Under the pieces are notes generated by a model. That model had not been told where the DNA came from. It did not search any database and was given only the letters and a program-made list of their open reading frames with translations. From Acetobacteraceae bacterium (GTDB lineage Bacteria > Pseudomonadota > Alphaproteobacteria > Acetobacterales > Acetobacteraceae): 33,143 bases of DNA. Position 1 is the stretch's first letter; each line of letters begins with the position of its first letter. Positions 16,201 to 23,780 of this stretch are shown here, in pieces. Both the position numbers and the translations under genes were made by a program. The DNA lies in the NCBI GenBank assembly GCA_019237355.1, contig JAFAHH010000225.1, positions 1 through 33,143 of the forward strand, read 5' to 3'.

Positions 16201-16717
16201 TGGCCTCTCGGGCACTGGCCCGAAAGCTGGCGGCCCGCTCTATCTCCGGGCGCTGCTGAGCGCGGCACCGCCAATGGGGCTGGATGACGGTGGGCGGGAG
16301 CTCCCAGGGCCCGCTGGCGAGCGCAACCGCTATACGCTCCGGCCGCGCGGGACAATTCTGTGCATAGCGCAGACCGAGGCTGGCCTTGAAGCGCAACTCC
16401 GGGCGGCATGCGGGGCGGGCAATCAGGCGGTGATCTCCGCCCCCGAGGGCGCTCGCCCGGTGCTGGCACGACTGCCGCCGGGCATTGGGAACCAAGTCGT
16501 CAGCAGCGGCGATTGGGATGCCGCGCTATTTGAGGGGGCGCCGGAGGAATTGCTTGATGCCGCACGCTGGCTCGCCGACCGGCCGGGCGCGGTAATCCCG
16601 CTTGCCGGGTGTGATGCGGACCGGCCGGTTGCGCGCGAGTTCCTGGTCCAGGAGCGGACGATCAGCACGAATACGGCGGCCGCCGGCGGTAATCCGAGCC
16701 TGATGACGATTGGGTAG
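13241..16717 (+). CDS. putA: Bifunctional proline dehydrogenase / L-glutamate gamma-semialdehyde dehydrogenase
   Basis: 1158 residues, ATG preceded by CCGGGGAC. It oxidises proline to glutamate with FAD and then NAD+. The proline dehydrogenase half (about residues 60-480) shows SVKLSALHPRY, NIDAEEADRLELSLDLLE and RLVKGAYWDTEIKRAQ. The aldehyde dehydrogenase half (about 530-1010) shows ISPWNFPLSIFTGQVAAALA, VLFTGS, catalytic Glu784 in IAETSGQN and Cys818 in AGQRCSSLRV, and EVFGPVLHV. A C-terminal ALDH-like tail follows. There is no ribbon-helix-helix DNA-binding segment at the N-terminus, so it is an enzyme-only PutA, not an autorepressor. It is divergent from the YciE-like gene. Confidence 0.96.
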   Translation: MEIPFAGLAHEIGRQSPLRAAITAATRPGEAECVPPLIEAAALSPELMARAQSLARQLVRALRAKGGRSGLEALMHEYDLSSQEGIALMCLAEGLLRIPDTATRDALIRDKVSAGDWRAHLGRSGSIFVNAATWGLLITGRLTATSSQAGFGAALARLVAAGGEPLIRAGVDLAMRMLGEQFVAGQTIEEALDNGRRMAARGFRYSYDMLGEAALTTADAERYYAAYAHAIGAIGHAGGGRGLRESPGISVKLSALHPRYSRSQRDRVIGELGGRLRSLAVQARRYDLGLNIDAEEADRLELSLDLLEMLCAEPALAGWDGIGFVVQAYQKRAPFVIDWLIDLARRSRRRLMVRLVKGAYWDTEIKRAQVEGLEDFPVYTRKLHTDVCYLACARKMLAASDAVFPQYATHNALTLATIYTAAGENFEPDLYEFQCLHGMGEPLYEEVVGAEKLNRPCRIYAPVGTYETLLPYLVRRLLENGANTSFVNRIANPEVSEDLLVADPVAAARAILPLGAPHPRIARPPALFGVARANSLGLDLANEQVLAGLAQRLRAGPRRYGSFGRAVRNPADNRDIVGRIADADPAQADGAIERGAGSDWRYVPPGQRAACLLRAADMLQARMPELMGLIVREAGRTLPNAAGEVREAIDFLRYYGTQVRDTFANDTHRPLGPVACISPWNFPLSIFTGQVAAALAAGNTVLAKPAEQTPLIAAEAVHTLHEAGVPPEAVQLVPGGGDVGAQIVSDPRVQGVLFTGSIEVARLIQRALARRTRPDGELPLLIAETSGQNAMMVDASALPEQVVADVLASAFDSAGQRCSSLRVLCLQEEIADRVLELLRGAMAELVVGNPGRLSTDVGPVISAEAAAGISAHLDAMRGEGRPVHQLPLSAECRYGSFVAPALVEIEAIAELDREVFGPVLHVLRFRRDEVHSVINAVNATGYALTFGIHSRIDETIAHVAERIEAGNIYVNRSMIGAVVGVQPFGGHGLSGTGPKAGGPLYLRALLSAAPPMGLDDGGRELPGPAGERNRYTLRPRGTILCIAQTEAGLEAQLRAACGAGNQAVISAPEGARPVLARLPPGIGNQVVSSGDWDAALFEGAPEELLDAARWLADRPGAVIPLAGCDADRPVAREFLVQERTISTNTAAAGGNPSLMTIG

Positions 16718-16751
16718 CCCGGGCCGGGCGCTCAGCCGACCGCTGGCTTCG

Positions 16752-16880
16752 GCTGACTGCCATTCATCTTTCCGCAGCGAGCTTAAAGCGGCGGCGCTGA
16801 TCCTGCTATTCCGGTTTCTTTTCATTTTATGTGCTGAGGATCGCGGGCTGCTGCCCGTGAATAATGTTCATTTTGATCGG
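16752..16880 (+). pseudogene. Fragment of an Eco57I-like (type IIG) restriction-modification gene
   Basis: In one frame, residues encoded by about 16782-16877 read ELKAAALILLFRFLFILCA then EDRGLLPVNNVHFD. This resembles the helix ending in YRLLFxLYAEDRxLLPV near the N-terminus of Eco57I/type IIG restriction-methylase proteins. Neither the nuclease motif before it nor the methyltransferase motifs after it are present: the frame runs from the end of putA and turns low-complexity after about 16880. I therefore read it as a remnant. Recognition rests on about 30 residues from memory of the family. Confidence 0.55.
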
Positions 16881-16985
16881 GAGGCGAGGTGGTTTGCGCC
16901 GCGACCCGCTCCCCCGTCGCCGCAGGGGCCCCTACCGACTACAGGAACTGACCTGAGCCCCTTCTTCCATCCGCCTAAAGCGAGG

Positions 16986-17091
16986 CTAGAGCATGTTTGT
17001 TTTTAGCAGCAACAAACATGCTCTAGCGAGTCTTGTTCGAGAGCAGGATTCACGCTTTCCGACGTTTCCGCCTCAAGCGATCGTGCTCTAG
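16986..17091 (+). repeat. Composite repeat: module A hairpin plus short module B
   Basis: CTAGAGCATGTTTGTT (16986-17001) pairs exactly with 17011-17026. It is followed by the same spacer (CGAGTCTTGTTCGA) and short module B (17041-17091) as at 269-371. By eye only about two bases differ between the two copies over some 105 bases. It lies between the restriction-gene remnant and the gene at 17190. Confidence 0.85.
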
Positions 17092-17189
17092 GCCCGCGCG
17101 ACGATTCGCGTGCGGGCAAAGCAACGACCAAGGGGCAGCCGCAATGCCGGGCTTGACAACTGCTGGTTGTCTGTGTTCTTTCTTTGTTT

Positions 17190-17840
17190 ATGTCCTTGGC
17201 CGCCTCTCAACCCGCACTAGGCCTGTCCCGCCGCCTAGCCCAGATCATCGAAGGGCTATGCGGGGCGCTCGCCGCGCGCATGGCCAAGGACCGGAATGCG
17301 GCGCCGGTGCTTTTTGTGGTCTGGACCCGGTTACGCCGCCTGACGGCCCGGTTTGAAAAGCTGGTGGCGGACATTCGCGCCGGCCGAGGGCCGGCCGTGC
17401 GGGACCGGCTTGAATCTTTGCCGCAACTGCCCGGCCTGCTGGGCTCGCCTCCGCCGCCGCTGCCGCGCGAATTTGGCTGGCTGCTTCGGGTTGCGCCGGA
17501 GTCGGTGGCCTATGCCGGGCAGGTGGAGTATCTGCTGGCAGATCCGGAGATGAAGGCGCTCCTGGCCGGGTCGCCACAAGCGAGGCGGCTCCTGCGGCCG
17601 CTGTGCCGGATGCTCGGGATCCGGCCTGGGCCGGAACTTGTTGCGGCGCGGCCCGGGCCGCCTGATGCGACCCAATCCGGGGCTGCTACGTCGGGTTCGC
17701 CCCCTGGTTCAGACCAGATCACAGACGCGGAAGCCCGGCCTGCTCCGTCCCGGCGGCTAGGGCTGCCGCTTCCGGCGCCGAACGACGCGGGGGCCGACCC
17801 GCCGGGGGCTGTGCCCTGGCTCCGATTTGCGGCGAACTGA
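17190..17840 (+). CDS. Hypothetical protein, Acetobacteraceae-type family
   Basis: 216 residues from the ATG at 17190 (a TTG two codons earlier is possible); no clear ribosome site. I recognise the layout of a family I recall as repeated in many Acetobacteraceae genomes: an N-terminal helical part (LSRRLAQIIEGLCGALAARM), FVVWTRLRRLTARFEKLV, a proline-rich LGSPPPPLPREFGWLL segment, then LADPEMKALLAGSPQARRLL and RPLCRMLGI. The C-terminal 60 residues are low-complexity, rich in Pro, Gly and Ala. No enzyme motif is seen and the function is unknown. It follows a repeat and a restriction-gene remnant, in what looks like a plastic spot. Confidence 0.7.
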   Translation: MSLAASQPALGLSRRLAQIIEGLCGALAARMAKDRNAAPVLFVVWTRLRRLTARFEKLVADIRAGRGPAVRDRLESLPQLPGLLGSPPPPLPREFGWLLRVAPESVAYAGQVEYLLADPEMKALLAGSPQARRLLRPLCRMLGIRPGPELVAARPGPPDATQSGAATSGSPPGSDQITDAEARPAPSRRLGLPLPAPNDAGADPPGAVPWLRFAAN

Positions 17841-17894
17841 GCGACTGGCTGAAGCGCGCCCATAATGTTCCTGTTGCGTTACGTTCCTGAGTTT

Positions 17895-17927
17895 TAGAGC
17901 GGTTTCCACTCCGGCGGAACCGCTCTA
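17895..17927. repeat. Inverted repeat hairpin, possible terminator
   Basis: TAGAGCGGTT (17895-17904) pairs with AACCGCTCTA (17918-17927), extended by CC/GG after a one-base bulge. It shares the TAGAGC...GCTCTA ends of the module A copies but has a different interior. It lies 54 bases past the stop of the gene at 17190 and could end its transcript, although only a weak T-run follows. Confidence 0.7.
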
Positions 17928-18100
17928 GATGTTGTTTACCGAGCAGATTCATGCGCGCCCTCATTGAGGGTCGGGCCGGGGCGTGGGAAGGGGGCGATCC
18001 AGCCGTCGGGTTTGCCTCCGGACGTCCGCTAACTATAAAGCCCCCGCTACGTAACCCGGCCAGGACCGGCTTGGCGGGGAAGTACAGGAGTGATCCCCGG

Positions 18101-18940
18101 ATGCGCACAGGCGAGGTCCGCTATTTGCTGACCGATACGTTCTATCGCATGACCTATACGGCCTGGGGCGATCCGGCTTTTCCCCCGGTGGTCTGCGTGC
18201 ATGGGCTCACCCGTAACGGGCGCGATTTCGATCTGCTGGCGGCAGCGCTAGCAGACCGGTTTTGGGTGGTCTGTCCCGATTTGCCCGGCCGCGGCCAGTC
18301 CGATTGGCTTCCCGAGGCAGCGCTTTATCAGCCGCCGACCTACGTAATCGCACTGGCGCACCTGTTAGCGGCGATTGGCCGGCCGGTCCTGTGGGTCGGC
18401 ACCTCCTTGGGCGGCATATGCGGGATGATGATTGCGGCGGCCACCGGGCATCCGATTACGCGCATGGTTCTGAACGATATCGGGGCCCGAATCGAGCAGG
18501 CGGCGATCGCCCGCATCAGGGAGTATCTGAGTTTGAAGCCCATGCCCGTCTTCCCTGATCTCGTGGCGCTCGAGCGCCATTTACGGAATGTGTATGCACC
18601 GTTCGGGCCGATGACGGATGCCCAATGGACCCATATGGCGGAAACTTCCGCCCGGACCCTGGCGGACGGAAGAGTAACCTTGCATTACGACCCGAAGCTC
18701 GGTGAGCCGATGCGGATGGCCGAGCCGGCGGAAGTCGATCTTTGGCCCGTCTGGAACAGGATCCGCATTCCTGTGCTGGTGATCCGGGGCGAAGCCAGTG
18801 ATCTCCTTTCCGCCGAGACCCAGCGTCAGATGGAGGCGACCGGCGCCCGCGGCATGGTGGTGCCCGGCGTGGGTCACGCTCCGTCGCTTAACGACGAGCC
18901 TACGATTTCGGCGATTCAGACCTTTTTGGAAGGGGATTAG
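18101..18940 (+). CDS. Alpha/beta fold hydrolase
   Basis: 279 residues from the ATG at 18101, which has AGGAG ten bases upstream; the frame is open to 17951 but the extra 50 residues have no family character. VVCVHGLTRNGRDFDLLA holds the oxyanion-hole HG. GTSLGG gives the nucleophile Ser102, VIRGEASDLLS the acid, and GVGHAPSLN the histidine. Close relatives are common in alphaproteobacteria and uncharacterised; esterase or lactonase-like activity is likely, but the substrate is unknown. It appears to be transcribed alone. Confidence 0.88.
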   Translation: MRTGEVRYLLTDTFYRMTYTAWGDPAFPPVVCVHGLTRNGRDFDLLAAALADRFWVVCPDLPGRGQSDWLPEAALYQPPTYVIALAHLLAAIGRPVLWVGTSLGGICGMMIAAATGHPITRMVLNDIGARIEQAAIARIREYLSLKPMPVFPDLVALERHLRNVYAPFGPMTDAQWTHMAETSARTLADGRVTLHYDPKLGEPMRMAEPAEVDLWPVWNRIRIPVLVIRGEASDLLSAETQRQMEATGARGMVVPGVGHAPSLNDEPTISAIQTFLEGD

Positions 18941-19059
18941 AACCTCTTGTAAGGAGCGGCCGGCTGAGCTTGCTTTTATTTTGTTGGCCTGGGATCAGAA
19001 CTTTTGAGACCGCGGAATCTCTGTGTTGACGGGGGCCGCCAAGATCGGGTTGCTACCCA

Positions 19060-20286
19060 TCATTGACGTATCAGAATATAATTCATCGTCACCTCAATTG
19101 TGAGATCCCGATCCACAACACCCGGCGGGAATGGCGGTAAGTGCGCGCTGCGAAACAGCGATTGCAGCGCCATATCCAGCCAAACTGACCCCGAGCGCAG
19201 GATCAGATCGACCGATTTCACCCGCCCATCCGGAGCCACAATGATGCGGACCCCGGAGAGCCCATCCTCGCCCCGCCGGACCGCCTCTTCTGGGTAATAC
19301 TTATGCGCCTCTACCCACGCCGCGAACTCGTTGCGCCAATCCGGGCCAGGATTTTGCCCCTCGAACCTGGCGAGCGGCCGGGCATTGAAGGCACCCGTGG
19401 CCGCCGTCCCTATAGACATGTCGATCCCGCGCGAAAACCGGCTGGCGTGTGGCGCAGATCCGCGGCCGCCGGGTGGGTCGGCAGGCGTGCCAAGCGAGAA
19501 GTTCTGCACCGGCGGGAAGGGTCGCGGCTGGGGCGCGGGCCGGGCCATTGATCTCGGCGGCTGAGGCTCCGGTTGCGGTTCAGGCACCGGAACGGGGGCG
19601 GGAGTGGGCAATGCTTGGCTCGGCGCCTCCTCGGGTGTCTCCAAGCGCACCGCAGGGGCCTCGCTCGGCGGTCCAGCGGGTGTCGGCGTAGGCGGTGCCT
19701 CGGTTGGGCGTGGCGTTTCAGGTGCAGCAGGCGCCTCGACTGCCCGCGGCGCTTCGGGAGCAGGCGGGGAAGGTAGCGGTGCAGGGGGAGAAACCGGTGC
19801 AGGCGCTTGTACCTCTGGCACCGGGACTGGGGGTACAGCCTGAACCGGCGCCTCCGGCGTCCGAGGTACTTCCGGCGTAGCGGGAGCTGGAGCAATCTCG
19901 GGTGCATTCGGTGCCGCCGCGGGCGGTTGCGGCTCCGGCGTCCCGCCCTGGAACTGGATCGCGAATCCTGGGGTTAGCTCCTCCGTCTCTTTCGGCCTGG
20001 GCTTCGGCGCCAAGAGAAAGACCCCTAGCAGAAGCATATGCAGGGCGAGCGACAACAGCAGCACCCAGCCGAGCCGGCTCGGGCGTCGTCCCCGCCACGA
20101 GGGGCGCCAAACCGATTCGGCCGCAAAGCTGGGCGGCGCTGCAGAGATCTGATTCAGGGTATAAGCAGCCTCAAGCTGACCAGAATCGGCTAACGATAGC
20201 AGAAATGTCGCGAAGGCGGGCTCTTCGAACAAGCATGGCCGCTCCGGCTCAGTATCAGCTTGCCCGAGGGGACTCGATAGCAGCAA
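19060..20286 (-). CDS. TonB-family energy transducer
   Basis: 408 residues if started at a TTG (20286) with GAGGAA about ten bases upstream; no ATG occurs before the membrane helix. A single transmembrane helix (LGWVLLLSLALHMLLLGVFLL, about residues 72-92) is followed by a Pro/Glu/Ala-rich periplasm-spanning arm of some 180 residues and a C-terminal TonB-like domain (GVRIIVAPDGRVKSVDLI, then SLFRSAHLPPFP). Such proteins pass proton-motive force from ExbBD to outer-membrane transporters. The about 70-residue cytoplasmic lead-in is long for TonB. The start overlaps the 3' end of trpE by about 32 bases, so translational coupling is possible. No exbB, exbD or receptor gene is nearby. Confidence 0.82.
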   Translation of the reverse strand: MLLSSPLGQADTEPERPCLFEEPAFATFLLSLADSGQLEAAYTLNQISAAPPSFAAESVWRPSWRGRRPSRLGWVLLLSLALHMLLLGVFLLAPKPRPKETEELTPGFAIQFQGGTPEPQPPAAAPNAPEIAPAPATPEVPRTPEAPVQAVPPVPVPEVQAPAPVSPPAPLPSPPAPEAPRAVEAPAAPETPRPTEAPPTPTPAGPPSEAPAVRLETPEEAPSQALPTPAPVPVPEPQPEPQPPRSMARPAPQPRPFPPVQNFSLGTPADPPGGRGSAPHASRFSRGIDMSIGTAATGAFNARPLARFEGQNPGPDWRNEFAAWVEAHKYYPEEAVRRGEDGLSGVRIIVAPDGRVKSVDLILRSGSVWLDMALQSLFRSAHLPPFPPGVVDRDLTIEVTMNYILIRQ

Positions 20287-21778
20287 AGCGGACCGCTTCC
20301 TCAGCGGCGCGCATCAGGGCGCGGGCCTTCTGCCGCGTCTCCTCGTATTCGAGATCAGGGTCCGAGTCGGCCACGATGCCAGCTCCCGCTTGCACATGCA
20401 TCGTACCCTCTTTCACCAGCGCCGTGCGCAGGCCGATGCAGGTATCCATCGTCCCGTTCGCGGCGAAGTAACCGATGCAGCCGGCATAGATGCCGCGCCG
20501 GTCTGGCTCGAGCTCCTCGATGATCTCCATCGCCCGCACTTTGGGGGCCCCCGAAAGCGTGCCGGCCGGGAAGCCAGCAACAAGCGCATCAAGCGCATCC
20601 AAGCCCGGCCGCAGCTTACCCTGCACATTGCTGCTGATATGCATGACATGGCTGAAGCGCTCGACCACGAAACTTTCGGTTACCTTGACGCTGCCGATTT
20701 CGGCAACCCGGCCCACATCGTTGCGACCGAGATCAAGCAGCATCAAATGCTCGGCCCGCTCTTTCGGATCGGCGAGCAACTCGGCCTCGAGCGCCTGGTC
20801 TTCCTCATAGGTCGTACCACGCCGCCTTGTGCCAGCGAGCGGCCGGATCGTGACGATCCCATCGCGAAGCCGGACCAAAATTTCCGGGCTCGACCCGGCC
20901 AGCGCAAAGTCGCCGAATTCGAAAAAGAACAGAAACGGCGCTGGGTTGATTCGCCGCAGCGCCCGATAGAGCGCGAAGGGCGGAAGGGCGAAGGGAACGG
21001 AGAATCGCTGGCTCAATACGATCTGGAACGCATCCCCCGCGGCGATGTACTCCTTGGCGCCGCTCACTCCGGCAATGAACTCCTCCCGTGTGAAGCTGCT
21101 GGCGGGCGGACCAGGGGGCGGCAAGGCGACCGGCGGCGCCGCTTGGGGTAGCGGGCGGGCGAGCGCCATCTGCGCGCGTGCGAGACGGGCCTGCGCCTCA
21201 TCCCAAGCACCCTCGGCCGAAAGCCCGTGCCGAGGATAGGCGGGCGCTATCAGCGTCAGCTCATCCTTTACGTTGTCGAAGATCGCGAACAGCGTTGGTC
21301 GAAGCAGGATCGCTTCCGGCGCGCCGATCACGTCGTCGTTCTTGTCAGGCAGGCGCTCCATTAGGCGCACCATGTCATACCCAAGATACCCAACCAGGCC
21401 GCCAGACATAGGAGGCAACGAGGCGGGCACATCAAGGCGGGTCTCAGCGATCAGCGCGCGTAGGCTCTCAAGGGCAAGCCGGTCATCCGCCACATAGGCA
21501 TGGGGAGCGGATAGCGCGTGCCGATTGATCTCGGCCCGGCCATGGCGGCATCGCCAGATCAGATCGGGCTCCATCCCAATTACTGAATACCGGCCCCGTG
21601 CAGCCCCGCCTTCGACGCTTTCCAGCAAAAAAGCATTTGGCCGGCCGTGAGCAAGCTTCAGAAATGCGGCGACAGGGGTTTCGAGATCCGCTACGCCGTG
21701 CGTCCAGAGCAACGCGCCGCGCCCCGAATTATAGGCATTCCGGAAAGCGGTGTAGCCGGGCGGGACAGAAACGTTCAT
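20255..21778 (-). CDS. trpE: Anthranilate synthase component I
   Basis: 507 residues, ATG start. It makes anthranilate from chorismate with TrpG, the first step of tryptophan synthesis. The N-terminal LLESVEGGAARGRYSVIG region binds tryptophan for feedback control. The C-terminal chorismate-binding domain shows QIVLSQRFSVP, the active-site IRPLAGTRRRG, LDLGRNDVGRV, GFPAGTLSGAPKVRAMEIIE and AGAGIVADSDPDLEYEET. The length is standard. It follows a PpiD/SurA-like gene, a common pairing in alphaproteobacteria, but the expected trpG is not next; a tonB-like gene overlaps its end instead. Confidence 0.96.
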   Translation of the reverse strand: MNVSVPPGYTAFRNAYNSGRGALLWTHGVADLETPVAAFLKLAHGRPNAFLLESVEGGAARGRYSVIGMEPDLIWRCRHGRAEINRHALSAPHAYVADDRLALESLRALIAETRLDVPASLPPMSGGLVGYLGYDMVRLMERLPDKNDDVIGAPEAILLRPTLFAIFDNVKDELTLIAPAYPRHGLSAEGAWDEAQARLARAQMALARPLPQAAPPVALPPPGPPASSFTREEFIAGVSGAKEYIAAGDAFQIVLSQRFSVPFALPPFALYRALRRINPAPFLFFFEFGDFALAGSSPEILVRLRDGIVTIRPLAGTRRRGTTYEEDQALEAELLADPKERAEHLMLLDLGRNDVGRVAEIGSVKVTESFVVERFSHVMHISSNVQGKLRPGLDALDALVAGFPAGTLSGAPKVRAMEIIEELEPDRRGIYAGCIGYFAANGTMDTCIGLRTALVKEGTMHVQAGAGIVADSDPDLEYEETRQKARALMRAAEEAVRFAAIESPRAS

Positions 21779-21808
21779 GTGCTTATTCGTGAATCCGTAG
21801 GGTCGCGT

Positions 21809-23716
21809 TCACTGCAGCAGGCCATTCAGCACCTGCTGGTTGAGTCGGGGCCTTGCCCGCTCCCGCAGTACGCTCGCATAGATGAGTTCGACGTCGTTGG
21901 CCAGGGCCCCTGCCATAGCATCGCGCGTCTTGGCATAGTTGGCCGTCGCGGATTTGGGGTCGGGCACCTTCGTTTCGGCCAGCACCGCCACCACGAACCC
22001 ATCTGGCGTCTCCACCATCGTGGGCTCGCCCTTGTTCAACCCGAACAACGGTTGCAGCAATTCCTTGGGGAACCCTTCTGGGGCCTCGGTCCGGCTCGCA
22101 AAGGCTGTGCGGCGAACGGTAAGCCCAGCCACTGTCGCCGCATCTTCGAGCGATTGCCCGCCTTTGACCGCCGCGAGGATTTTGGCTGCTGCTTGTTCCT
22201 GCTCGTGCCGGATAGCATCCCTCTCCCAGTCGGCGCGCACCCGGTCAGCCACTTCATCGAACGGCTTCTCCGCCGGGGGGCTGACCTCTTCCACCGTCAG
22301 CGCATAGTACGCCGAGCCGCCGCTTGAGGGCGCGGGGACTTCGATCAGGTGCGGCGGATCTCCTTTATGGGCCTCGAATGCGGCTTTTATTACGGCTTGC
22401 CGGAGCTCAGCCGGCCCGGGGATGGGCGCAGGCCCGCCTTGCTGGGTATTGCCCTGAGCGTCGAGCGTGCCGGTAACGGCAGCCACGCCCAGATCGTTGG
22501 GCAGCTCATCCAAGCTGGACCCGCCGCCTAGCGCGTTGTCGATCTTATTGGCCCGGTCATAAATCAGGTCGGCCGCCTTTTCGGCCGCCACCCGATCGCG
22601 CAGCGCGTCTCGAACCTGCTCGAAACTCGCGTCCTTGCCGGGTGTGACGCGCGTGACCTTGATTACATGCCATACCGCGCCCGCCGGATCTTTCTCGGGT
22701 TCCATCACTTTGTCGGCCGGGGCATCGAACACCGCCTGGGCGAGTTCGGGTCCTGGGAATTCCTGGCGCGTCGCGTCGGTCAGCTCAACTCCGGAGCCCC
22801 CCGCCTCTGCCGCTGCTTTCTGGATTGCCGCCCAGTCCGCACCACTTCGCCACTGCTGGGCGATAGCTGCGGCACGGGCCTCCTCTGGCACGCTCACGAC
22901 CTGGGCTGAACGCTTCTCCGCCGTGACGAACTCGGATCTGTGCCGTTCATAGGCGGCTTGGAGGTCGGCGTCCGAGACCTGAACTTCTTTTGCCAGGGTT
23001 TGGGGTGAGAGCACGATCAGCTTGATCCGGCGGTATTCTGGAGTGCTGTACAGGTCGGGATGATTGTCGTACCAACGATGTAGGGCGGCCTCTTCCGGGG
23101 TTGGCGGCGCGACTTTGGCGAATGGGAGTTCCACCATATCGGCGGCCCGCTGCTCGAAGGTGAACGCAAACGCCTCACGTGTGAGAATATCCGGCGGCGC
23201 CACCCCGGCCCGCACCGGCTCCAGCAATTGGCGCTGGGAGAGATCCGCGCTCATCATCTGCAGCAGCCGAGCTTCCGTAAGGCCATTGTTGCGCAGAACT
23301 GTCTGAAAAATCTGCGGGTCGAACCGGCCGTTCGCATCCTTAAATTGCGGAACAGCGTAGATGGCCTGCAGTAGCGAATCCCGTGGTACGACAATGCCCA
23401 TCCGGGTTTCCTGCTGGGCGATAGCGAGCTCGGTGATCATCCGGTCCAAGACCTGGGTGAGCACGCTTCGCTTGATCTCGGGCGTCGGGTCGATCTGCTG
23501 GCCCACCATCTGGGTAAGCCGGGCTAGCTCGCGCTGATACCGTTCCTGCAGGGTCGCCGGTTCGATGGTCCGGTCGCCCACTTTGGCGACCCACGTCTCG
23601 TGCCCCATGTTGCGGATCACATCGCCGACCCCCCAAACGATGAAAGCGGCGACCATCAAAAGGAAGAAGGCGCGCACCACCCAAGAATTCAGGTGACTGC
23701 GAAAAGCGGAAATCAT
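21809..23716 (-). CDS. SurA N-terminal domain / PpiD-like periplasmic chaperone (peptidyl-prolyl isomerase)
   Basis: 635 residues, ATG start. One N-terminal helix (VVRAFFLLMVAAFIVWGVGDVI) anchors it in the inner membrane, with the rest in the periplasm. The SurA-like helical region includes VGDRTIEPATLQERYQRELA and LDRMITELAIAQQETRMGIVVP. A central parvulin-like part (about residues 260-380; AVWHVIKVTRVTPGKDASFEQV) and a second helical region follow. PpiD assists folding of outer-membrane and secreted proteins; its parvulin domain is often inactive, and no strong parvulin active site stands out here. It lies 30 bases upstream of trpE on the same strand. Confidence 0.88.
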   Translation of the reverse strand: MISAFRSHLNSWVVRAFFLLMVAAFIVWGVGDVIRNMGHETWVAKVGDRTIEPATLQERYQRELARLTQMVGQQIDPTPEIKRSVLTQVLDRMITELAIAQQETRMGIVVPRDSLLQAIYAVPQFKDANGRFDPQIFQTVLRNNGLTEARLLQMMSADLSQRQLLEPVRAGVAPPDILTREAFAFTFEQRAADMVELPFAKVAPPTPEEAALHRWYDNHPDLYSTPEYRRIKLIVLSPQTLAKEVQVSDADLQAAYERHRSEFVTAEKRSAQVVSVPEEARAAAIAQQWRSGADWAAIQKAAAEAGGSGVELTDATRQEFPGPELAQAVFDAPADKVMEPEKDPAGAVWHVIKVTRVTPGKDASFEQVRDALRDRVAAEKAADLIYDRANKIDNALGGGSSLDELPNDLGVAAVTGTLDAQGNTQQGGPAPIPGPAELRQAVIKAAFEAHKGDPPHLIEVPAPSSGGSAYYALTVEEVSPPAEKPFDEVADRVRADWERDAIRHEQEQAAAKILAAVKGGQSLEDAATVAGLTVRRTAFASRTEAPEGFPKELLQPLFGLNKGEPTMVETPDGFVVAVLAETKVPDPKSATANYAKTRDAMAGALANDVELIYASVLRERARPRLNQQVLNGLLQ

Positions 23717-23780
23717 CCAAGCACAGTCCAGGCTGTTTCGGCACGCACCATAGGGGCGCGCCCCAGTGTTTGCTATACCG

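Noticed and set aside
16710..17006. 98-codon frame after putA as an intact gene
   Set aside because: It begins within the putA stop region and ends in repeat sequence; only the middle 30 residues resemble a known family, so it is treated as a remnant.
20390..21151. 253-codon plus-strand frame opposite trpE
   Set aside because: It mirrors conserved trpE sequence and has no ribosome site or known domain.
21647..22327. 226-codon plus-strand frame across the trpE/ppiD-like junction
   Set aside because: It spans two well-supported minus-strand genes and is rich in residues expected from antisense reading.
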